From positions 1,664,599-1,728,598 of the forward strand of contig VLJF02000047.1 in assembly GCA_008360975.2 (NCBI GenBank): a DNA stretch of 64,000 nucleotides, read 5' to 3'. Shown one piece after another: positions 55,470 to 64,000 of this stretch (position 1 is the first letter of the stretch; every line of letters begins with the position of its first letter). This DNA comes from Lichenostomus cassidix. Its lineage: Eukaryota; Chordata; Aves; Passeriformes; Meliphagidae. The translations under genes were made by a program, and so were the position numbers. Below the pieces are notes generated by a model. It made no database searches and was not told the DNA's origin. It was given only the letters and a program-made list of their open reading frames with translations.

Positions 55470-56325
55470 AGTGGATTTCCATCACTTTTGGGCCTGCCGT
55501 CCTGCATTTCAAAGCCATTGCCTTCGTAGCAGCCTTTCTGCTCAGAACTGCAATTCTTTGCAACATCGACCTCCTAGACATGTCTTACCGTGTCTTGCAC
55601 ATGCCACTTACACCTCACAGGTGTCACAATTACTGCAGCGAGCCTGTAAACACGACCTGTACACCTCTCCCTATGTGCATACAGTATCACTCTCCCTATG
55701 TGCACACAGTATCTCTTTGTACTTTTCTCTTTCACTGAGAAATCTATGCCTCAACATGTACCCAAATTCAAGTGTTCCATGCTTGCTTCTCAGCAATGCA
55801 TGCCTCCTGCTAAAACAACTGCAACACTTTTGAAACACGACACATACCTTCTCATATCAGCATACTTTGGAAAGCCAGAGCTGCACGCTTCCCCAGGACA
55901 GATTCTTCTCCATTTCTGCCTTGACACTCAAACCACGTGCCAGCCCATGGAGCTCCACATGGATGTAGTGCCCTTGTCATACAGGCAACCTGGTGAAACA
56001 CAGAAATACTGTTACTGCAACCTGTACATCCCTGCCCGTTCCCTGTCACCGAGACAGTTCAAGACACGTTCTTTCCTCCAGCTTTTGCAAGCCTCTTCTA
56101 CAATGCATAACCCCATCCGTGCCTTCTTCTAAGCCCATACACCTACTTCATCCTTGTCACTTACCTGCTCCCAGGCTTTCTTGTTCCATACTCCTCGTAC
56201 TTCCTGACCGAAACCTCCACGTCCAATTCCATTCCAGGGAGGGTTATCACGTACTCATCATTCTTCTTCAGCAAAACATTCATATACACCTCTATTCACC
56301 AGTCTCCCTTAAGACAGCTACTTTG

Positions 56326-56496
56326 CTGTGACTGACTGACTGACTGACTGACAGCCAGCCAGCCAGCCAGCCAGCCAGCCAACCCACCAGCCAACCAACC
56401 AGCCAGCCAACCTGACAGCCAGCCACCTAGCTACCTAGCTAGCTAGGTAGCCAGCCACCTAGTTACCTAGGTAGGTAGGTAGGTAGGTAGGTAGGT

Positions 56497-56541
<45 letters not shown>

Positions 56542-56575
56542 CCTACCTACCTACCACACTACCTACCTAGCTAGC
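56326..56575. repeat. compound tetranucleotide tract, unit 7/8 junction
   Basis: GACT, AGCC, AACC, AGCT and AGGT blocks; the longest and last tract. Later, diverged units have none. Confidence 0.92.
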
Positions 56576-59500
56576 TAATCAAATCCAGGGAAAATCATTC
56601 CTCAGTCATCTCACCTTCTGCAAGAGGTCCAAGCCTGCAGCTGCACTCCAAGCTGTTGAAGCCTCAGCATGCAGCAGGTCCAGAGGATACCCTTGCAGGA
56701 AGCAGGTTTCTACCCACTGTCCCCCAGCTCAGGGGGGAACAGGAGGCCTTTGCCTACATGCTGTCATCTGTGCTTACAGGCCATAAACATCTACCCTCCC
56801 TGGCCCACCTGTGGAAATCTTCACGCATCCCCCCATGCCATAATCATGCCATTTTCATGTCACAGTTACCTTACAGGGTCTTTCAATGCCTTCTACATGC
56901 TCTGCAGTGATAGGCCTTTCACTGCAGCATGGCATATATATCCACACAGCTGCAGCCTGCTGCAAGATGCTGACCCTGCTTTGCTAGGGGGACAGGCCTG
57001 GCCATCGGCCCATGACTTCGGGCTATATTAACCTACCTCAGGATGCTCCTGGGACCCGTGGACCGCTCACATTGCTTTGTGCTTGTGCCTTATAGCTACT
57101 AACAAATGACAGTGCGAGGACACACTGTCTGAGCATCTCCTTTGCATATTCATTCGTGCACTGCTATTTCTACAGAATGTCACACATTCCATTAAAACAA
57201 CTATCTACACACAGGAGGACACTGGAGGAGTGGACTTAGTTGCAGCCTGCCGTGTTGCATTTCAAAGCCATTTCCATCATAGCAGTCTTTCTGTTCACAA
57301 CTCCAATTCTTTCCAACACCTACCTCCCATGTCGTACCCATGGCACTTAAAAATCACAGGTGTCATCTCACAAGTGCAGCACCCAGCCTGTCAACACACC
57401 TCGCACAATTCTCCAGATGCGCACAGAGGATCTCTTTGCACTTCTTACTTTCCCTCTCAAATCTCTGCCTCAGCATGTACAATACCTCAACCCCTCCACT
57501 TTTGCTCCTCAGCAATGCATGCCTCCTACTATGGCAACTGCAACACTTCTGAAACACAACACATACCTTCCCATATCCACATCTGTAGGACAGCCACAGC
57601 TGCATGCTCCAACAGGACACATTCTTATCCATTTCTGCCTTCAGAATCACACCGAGGAACAGCACATGTACCTGCACAGGGATGCAGCACCCTTGCAACA
57701 CAGGCAGCCCCGTGAAACACACAAGTACTGTCACTGACACTGTACATCCCTTTCCATACCTGTCAGCAAGACATTTCAAGCTGCCTTCTTTCCTAAAGCT
57801 TTTCCAACACTCTTATACTATCAGGAATCCCCTCATTGCTCCCTTCTGTGTCATTTCACATACTTCATGATTCTCATTAAGCTACTCCGTGGGTCTCTTG
57901 TGACATACTCACACTACGTAGCGGCCCAAACATCCACATAGCATTCCATTTCAGGGATAATTGTCACACACTCCTTGTCCTTGCCCAGCAAACATCCATA
58001 TATCAGTCCATCCACAAGTCTCCCTGCACACAGCCGCTTTGCAGGGACAATGGGCCCTCTCATGACACGCATGGCAAATTATTCCTAGGTCATCTCACCT
58101 TCTGGGACAGGTGTGTATGCACTAAGACCTAAGCCAGCAGCTGCACAGCAAATCCACTAGGCCTCAGTATGCAGCGGGCGAGGAGGATACGCCCGCAGGA
58201 ACCGGGTTCGTACTCACCGTCCTGCAGCTGAGGGCGGAACGGGAGGCCTCGGGGTACGTGCGGTAAGCTGCGGTCTCACGCAATACACAAGCATCCTCTT
58301 TGGCCCACCCGTGGAAAGCCTCACCCAGCCGCACATGAACTAACCGTGCCATTTTCACGTCACAGGCACCTTACAGGCTGTTTCTACTCATTAGGGGCCC
58401 TGCACAGTGCTAGGCCACATACCACAGCAGTGCATTGAAAGCAAGAGATCTGGAGTCTGCTGCAACTCACCGACCCCACTCGCCCAGGGGGACAGGCCTG
58501 GCCACACTGCCGTTGCTTCAGGGTCCATGAATCGATGTGGTGATGCTGCGGTGACTCACGCAGTGCCGATAAAGCTTCGTTCCTGTCCCTGGCTGTGCGG
58601 CCATCTGTTGTTCCAGCGCTCCTTTTCTGTCCTCTTTTGCTCCTCGTGTCTCATACCTATGAGGAAATCCAAGGGAGAGGACACACCGTCTGAAGGTGTC
58701 CTTTGCCCCTCATTTCATTCTGACCCTTGTCATTGTCATGACCAGCAGTATGGAAACACAACAGGCTACCTGATGAGTGCACTCATCTCACATCCAGCCC
58801 GATACCTTGCATTTCAAAGCCATTTCCTTCGTAACACTTTGTCCGCACAGAACTGCATTCCCTTCAGGCACCTGCCTCCGATCTCTTAGACATGTCACTT
58901 GCAACTCACAGGTGTCACAATTGTTGCATCCAGCTGGTACATGCACCCTGCATAGTTTTCTGTATGCACAGAGAATATCTCTTGGCACCTCCCTATTTCA
59001 CTTCCAAACCTCTGCCCCTACATGTATGAGAACTCAGGTGCTCTGTGTTTGTTTCTCAGCAATACATACCTTCTGCTATGCATACTATGACACTCTTTAA
59101 ATACCAAACATACCTTGCCATATCCACATCAGAGGACATCCCGATGTGAAGGCTCCAGCAGGGCACTTTCTTCTAAATGTCTGCCTTCACAATCCCACAT
59201 GTGCCAGCACACGTTGCTCCATATGGATGCATTACCCTTGCAATGCAGGCAGCCCTGTGAAACACACCAATACCGTCACTGACCCTGTACATCCCTTTCC
59301 ATACCTGTCAGCAAGACATTTCAAGCTGCCTTCTTTCCTAAAGCTTTTCCAACACTCTTATACAATCAGGAACCCCCTCATTGGCCCCTTCTCTGTCATT
59401 TGACAGACCCGATCTTTCTCACTAAGCCACTCATGGTCTTTTTTGCTATGTAATCATAGTATGTACTGACCTGAACACCCACATACCATTCCATTTCAGG

Positions 59501-61790
59501 GATTGTTGTCACACATTCATCATCCTTCCTCACTCCATCATTCCTCTAGATCTCCATCCACAGGCCTCCCTCAGGACACATAATTTGCACTGACAGTCAG
59601 CCACCTTCTTATATTCACGGAGAATTACTTCTCAGCCATCTCACCGTCCGGGACAGGCGTGTATGCAATAATGGCAAGGCCTGCAAACGCCCTCTGAATT
59701 GAATTGTCCAAGCCTCAGCATGCAGTGGGCGAACACTAAACGCTCGCAGGATCCCGGCTCGTACATGCTGGCAGGAACTAGGTTTGTACGTACTCTCCCT
59801 CACCTCAGGGGGAAGCAGGAGGCCTTCGGGTACCTGCCGTAAGCTCCGCTCCCGTGCCACAAACACCTATCCTCTTTGCCTCAGCTGTGGGAAGCCTCAC
59901 CCACCCTTACATGACATAAGCTTGCCATTTCCTATGTCACAGGCACCTTACAGGGTGTTTCCATGCATTCCAAACTCTCCGCAGTGCTAGGCCACGTACC
60001 ACAGCAGTGCATATGGAGCAACAGATGCTGAACCTGCTGCCACACACTGAGCCCACTTTCCCAGGGGGACAAGTCCGGCCACCGTCCCGTGGCTACGGGG
60101 TCCATTACCTGACGTCACGGTGCCCTCAGGACCCACGCAGTGCCGCCGTAGCTCCGTGAGCCTTTCTGTGCACGCACGTCTTCTCTTTTCCACTCTCTCT
60201 TTTTTTTTCCTTTCCTGGCATCTTTTCATCTCTCCTCACGTCTCATACCTAGAAAGAAATGCAAGTGAGAGGACATACTGTGCGAGGGTATCCTCTGCAC
60301 GTTTTCACTTTCATCACGACCGCTGTGTGAACACTTCAGGCCACTGTAGGAGTGCAGTCACCCCACTTGCAGCCCGCTACCTGGCATTTCAAGGCCATCG
60401 CCTTTGTAGCACTTGTTCCCCACAGAACTGCCACGCTTTCCAGTACCTTCCTCCCACGTCTCGCACATGTCACTTACCACTCACAGGTGCCACAGTTACT
60501 GCACCAAGCTTGGAAGCACGCTGTGCACAATGATCTGTATGCACACACATATGTCTTGGCACTTATCCATCTCACTACCTAAACAGGCATGAAAGCAAAA
60601 ATGCTCCACGTGTGCTTCTCAGCAACACATACCGTGCAGTATGGCAACTCTGACACGTTTTAAACACGACACATACCTTCCCTTATCCACGTACAGAGGA
60701 CAGGCAGAGGTGAAGGCTCCAGCAGGACACTTTCTTCTCCACGTCCGCCTTGACAATCACAGCCAGTGCCAGCAGATGTAGCTCCACACGGAGGCAGTAG
60801 CCTCGCCATGAAGGCAGCCCTGTGAAACACACGAATACAGTCACTGAAAGATCCACATGAAATACACATCAAATTCCACTTCAGTGATTTCTGTCATAGA
60901 CTCCTAAATCTTTCTCAACCAAACATCCATCTACAACTCCATCCAAAAGGCTCCCTGCACACAGCTGCTTTGCACATTAGAAGCATGAAAAATTATTCCT
61001 AGCTCATCTCACCTTGTGGGACAGCTGTGTATGTATGCACTTAAATCAAAGCCAGCAGCTCGACTTCAAATCTTCTAGGCCTCAGTATGCAGCGGGTGAA
61101 GAGGATATGCCCGCAGGAAGCAGGTTTGTACACACCGTCCAGCAGCTCAGGGGGGAACGGGAGCCCTCGGGATACACGTGATAAGCTCCCGTCTCACGCA
61201 GGCCACAGCTATCCTCTTTGGCCCACCTGTGGAAAGCGTCCCCCAGCCCCACAGTCCTCAGCCACGCCATTTTCCCCTCACAGTTACCTAGCAGCATTTC
61301 CTGACGCATCGCACACTCTCCGCAGGCCTAGGCCTGGCACCACAGCACCGCATTCGCATCGACAGATCTGGAGCCCGCCGCCAGACACCGACCCAGTTTT
61401 AGCAGGGGGACAGGCCCGGGCATCGGCGCACGCCTTCCCCGAAGGAATTCACCCACATCACAACGCCCGCCGGGAACCACGGCCCGGTCATATGCTCTGT
61501 CGCTGTCCTGTTATGTGTCCCTACCTGTCCTTCCAATCTTCCTTTCCTCTCTTCTCTTCTCTCTCTCTCTCCTTCTGTCTCTCGTACCTACTGACAGGTG
61601 ACAGTGAGAGGACCCACCGCCTGAGTATGTCTTCTCCACATCATTTCCTTCACAGGCATTTATACAAAACGTTATAAGCTCCTTCATAAATGGTACCTGC
61701 GCACAATGGGACGCCATAGGAGCGGACTCACCTCCCTTCCAGCCTGCCGTGTTGCATTTCTAAGGCATTCCCCTCGGAGAACTTTGTGAC

Positions 61791-62590
61791 TTTCAAAGAA
61801 ACCTGTCTAGGAGAGAAACAGTAAAAAACTGAGCTGTCTGCTACATCTGCATACCATTACCAGGCACTTGAACAGCAAGGAAGTGCCCAAACCAGGAAAC
61901 AATTACTTCATTCTTACTCCTGTGTGCCTACTTACCATCTTTGACAAGTACAAACATTCACTTAGCCCCTGCAGTCACGTACAAACCTGATGGTTCTTAC
62001 CTGCTTTGGTTTTCCACCTTCATTTCAATGCTTTGCTCCTCATGTACAGCTAGTTCCACCTTTTTTTTTCCGGTTCCATGCGCTTTTGGTTTGTTTGCTC
62101 AATGTCTTTTCCTTTTCCTCTGCCATGGTGCCTTTATTTCAATTTTAATTTTTTTTTTTTTTTTTTTTTTAAAGGGAGCATGCCACCTCGGGTGCATCTC
62201 TGTTCCCTAGCATCCGTGCTTTTTCCTTTTTTTCCTGTCTTTTTTTTTTTTCCCATTACCAAATTATATATATTTCTACATAAAATATATATTATAAATA
62301 AAATGTATATATACTATGCAAGACATCAGACATATAGTAACATATACAAATATATGAATTCCATTATATACCATATATATTATATGTATAATATCTAACA
62401 TACATTCCATATATTTCATATATACCACATATGATATAGCCAATAGATAATATATATTACCTACTACCCATTTTATAGCCAAATATGATATGTATAATAT
62501 CTATATTTCATATATCCACATGAAATACATAAAATTGATGTAACATACATATACTAGATATATTATTATACTCAGCTGCTGCTTACCGGG
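61791..62590. other. AT-rich sequence with poly-T runs
   Basis: No gene seen. A run of about 24 T at 62147-62171 and another at 62239-62252 could be the reversed poly-A tails of old retroposed sequences. 62266-62570 is AT-rich with many TATA/ATAT stretches. Confidence 0.5.
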
Positions 62591-62594
62591 TTGC

Positions 62595-62740
62595 TGCTCC
62601 TCAGGCAACCGTCAGCAGGTGTTTCTGGGGGTGGTGATGCTCCTCAGGCAACCGTCAGCAGGTGTTTCTGGGGGTGGTGATGCTCATCAGGCAACCGTCT
62701 CCAGGTGTTTCTGGGGGTGGTGATGCTCATCAGCCGAACA
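62595..62740 (+). repeat. 43-bp tandem repeat, 3.4 copies
   Basis: Copies start at 62595, 62638, 62681 and 62724 (TGCTCCTCAGG or TGCTCATCAG), each with CAGGTGTTTCTGGGGGTGG. The first two copies are nearly identical. Confidence 0.9.
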
Positions 62741-62859
62741 GCTTGTACATCTGTGCGAAAGTCCAGAAGCCATACCTAGTGTTCCAAAAAATGCATTTTT
62801 CTGAAAGGAGCGACTATTCCATCTCAAGGTCCTGGTAAACACACCGAAAGCACCAGAGC

Positions 62860-64000
62860 CCACACAACAGGGCTACGCACTCTCCCGTCCCGGCAGCAGC
62901 CGCTCCACCTGCACAGCGTCCCGGCTCAGCCTCCACCCGAGCGCCCCGAACACCGGCACCACCCACGCCTCGCGGTGGCCGGCCGCTGCAGGTCCTCTAC
63001 TCCCTGCCCGTTCCATCGTCCCCGACGTTCCTGTATGTGTGTGCCACTCAGTGTGGAGCACGTGCTGTTTTCCAGTATCTCCTTCTTACCTGCCCAGGCG
63101 CCGCGCTGACCGGACAGCCCCCACAGCCCGTAGTCAGTCCGTGCCGCAGACACCCGAGCAGCCGGGCCGCGAGCGCGCAGGACCCGGTGCGGGGACGCGG
63201 CCGCCGCCGTCGGTGCCCCCCCCGTCCCGTTCCCGGCGCGGGGATGCTGCCGCCGCCGCCCGCGCCCCCCCCCCTTCCCGGCGCCGGGACGCGGCCGCGG
63301 CCGGCGTGGCCCCCCCCCCCAGATTCCCGGCACGGGGATGCAGCTGAGGCTGGCCGTCCCCGTTTCCTTTGCGCCGCAAACAAACTGCTGCCGCCGCCGG
63401 GACATCCACCTCCCCTCCCCGGAGACGCAGCCCGGGCGGGCGGGTCCCCCACCCCTGTCTATCGGCGGCGGCGAGTGCTGCTGCCGCCGCTGCCGCCGCC
63501 CCCCCCCTCCTCGGCGGCAGGCGCCGCCGCTCCCCCGGCGACTCAGGAAACCTGTACCGCTCTGCGCGCAACAGACCCCCCAGCCTCCACCGGCCTCTCG
63601 ACCGGGGTCGCCGCCGGCTTCACCTGCAGTCCGCCGGCGCTCCGCCGTCGCCGCCGCCGCCCACGCCGCCGCCCCCGCCGCTCCACCGGCGCCGCTCCGC
63701 CACCTCTCCCGCAGCTCCGCCGCAGCCGGCACTCAGCCGCGGAGCGCCGTCGCCGCTCGGCCGCCGCCGGCAGTCCACCGCCGCTGCCCCGCCGCCGCCG
63801 CTGGCCGCGCCGGTGGCGGTTCTCCGCCCCATCCGCTCCCGCCGCCGCCGCCGCCCGGCCGGGCGTCGCGGCGCTAACCGCCGCGCCGCGGCGGTTCTCG
63901 CCGCTCTCCGCTCCGCGCCCGCGCTCCGCCGCTCGTCCTCCCGCCGCCGCCGCCCGGCGGGCGGGCGCGCTGGCCCGCCCGGCGCTCGCGGCGGTTCTCC
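62860..64000. promoter_or_regulatory. CpG island with GCC/CCG-rich runs, cut by window end
   Basis: Very GC-rich and CpG-dense sequence with many CCG triplet runs and an imperfect ~50-bp repeat around GGGACGCGGCCGC and GGGGATGC (63190-63345). It has the look of a promoter and first exon of a large gene lying beyond the window on one side or the other. Frames such as 62926-63732 (minus) are Gly/Ala/Arg-rich low complexity with no domain, so no CDS is called. Confidence 0.5.

Larger units (their letters stand above)
44230..61790 (+). repeat. macrosatellite array, ~1.6-1.8-kb units
   Basis: About eleven tandem units follow a partial one. Units start after the tetranucleotide tract at about 46157, 47932, 49676, 51294, 53095, 54756 and 56577, giving lengths of 1775, 1744, 1618, 1801, 1661 and 1821 bp. 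Each unit repeats the same landmarks in order: CCAGGGAAAAT, a CTGTCCCCCAGCTCAGGGGGGAACNGGAGGC-type block, CAGTTACCTTACAGGG, GGGGACAGGCCTGGCCAT, a pyrimidine-rich tract, the CTCF-like motif, and (in central units) a GACT/AGCC/AGCT tract. Unit 1 and units from about 57000 onward are clearly diverged; central units are close to each other. No homology to a known gene is seen. Confidence 0.95.

Noticed and set aside
46040..56575. CRISPR-like array of spaced repeats
   Set aside because: The tetranucleotide tracts and kilobase units are eukaryotic satellite structure, without short repeat/unique spacer alternation.
62926..63732. 268-codon minus-strand Gly/Ala/Arg-rich frame
   Set aside because: GC-rich triplet composition opens several overlapping frames on both strands; none is recognisable.

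Overview
The window reads as vertebrate nuclear DNA, most likely avian. The evidence is an env-less ERV-L-like provirus of a kind I associate with bird genomes, several CpG islands, and no gene-dense or bacterial architecture. I found no intact cellular protein-coding gene. The window is a repeat-rich, probably heterochromatic or subtelomeric-type segment in which CpG-rich promoter-like islands alternate with tandem arrays. Nearly all long open frames in it are by-products of repeats whose unit happens to lack stop codons.

Layout. 1-4660: 18-bp AT/AC minisatellite (array 1). 4667-9699: endogenous retrovirus in + orientation (tRNA-Lys-type primer binding site, gag, protease, broken pol, start of the 3' LTR) running into an assembly gap at 9700-10199. 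10200-11960: GC-rich segment with octamer and GC boxes and a 12-bp GGCGCC minisatellite. 11960-18850: non-coding sequence with two old, diverged copies of one ~700-bp segment. 18900-23720: CpG-rich block holding a higher-order satellite, in which 47-bp units carrying YY1-like and NRF1-like motifs are grouped with a ~310-bp spacer into units of 1086 and 1039 bp. 23740-40970: the 18-bp minisatellite again (array 2), interrupted by one minus-strand LTR. Part of array 2 is a close copy of array 1. 41000-42035: unassigned. 42036-42830: CpG island with CRE, GC-box and RFX X-box-like sites and a tRNA-like relic. 44230-61790: macrosatellite of ~1.6-1.8 kb units, most with a CTCF-like motif and a tetranucleotide tract. 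61790-62860: AT-rich sequence and a 43-bp repeat. 62860-64000: CpG island running off the window.

The most interesting reading is architectural. Two unrelated satellites, one built of YY1/NRF1-like sites and one with a same-orientation CTCF-like site per unit, lie within about 40 kb of each other. This recalls mammalian chromatin-boundary macrosatellites such as DXZ4. It is an inference from motifs read by eye; binding, transcription and chromosome location are not shown by the sequence.
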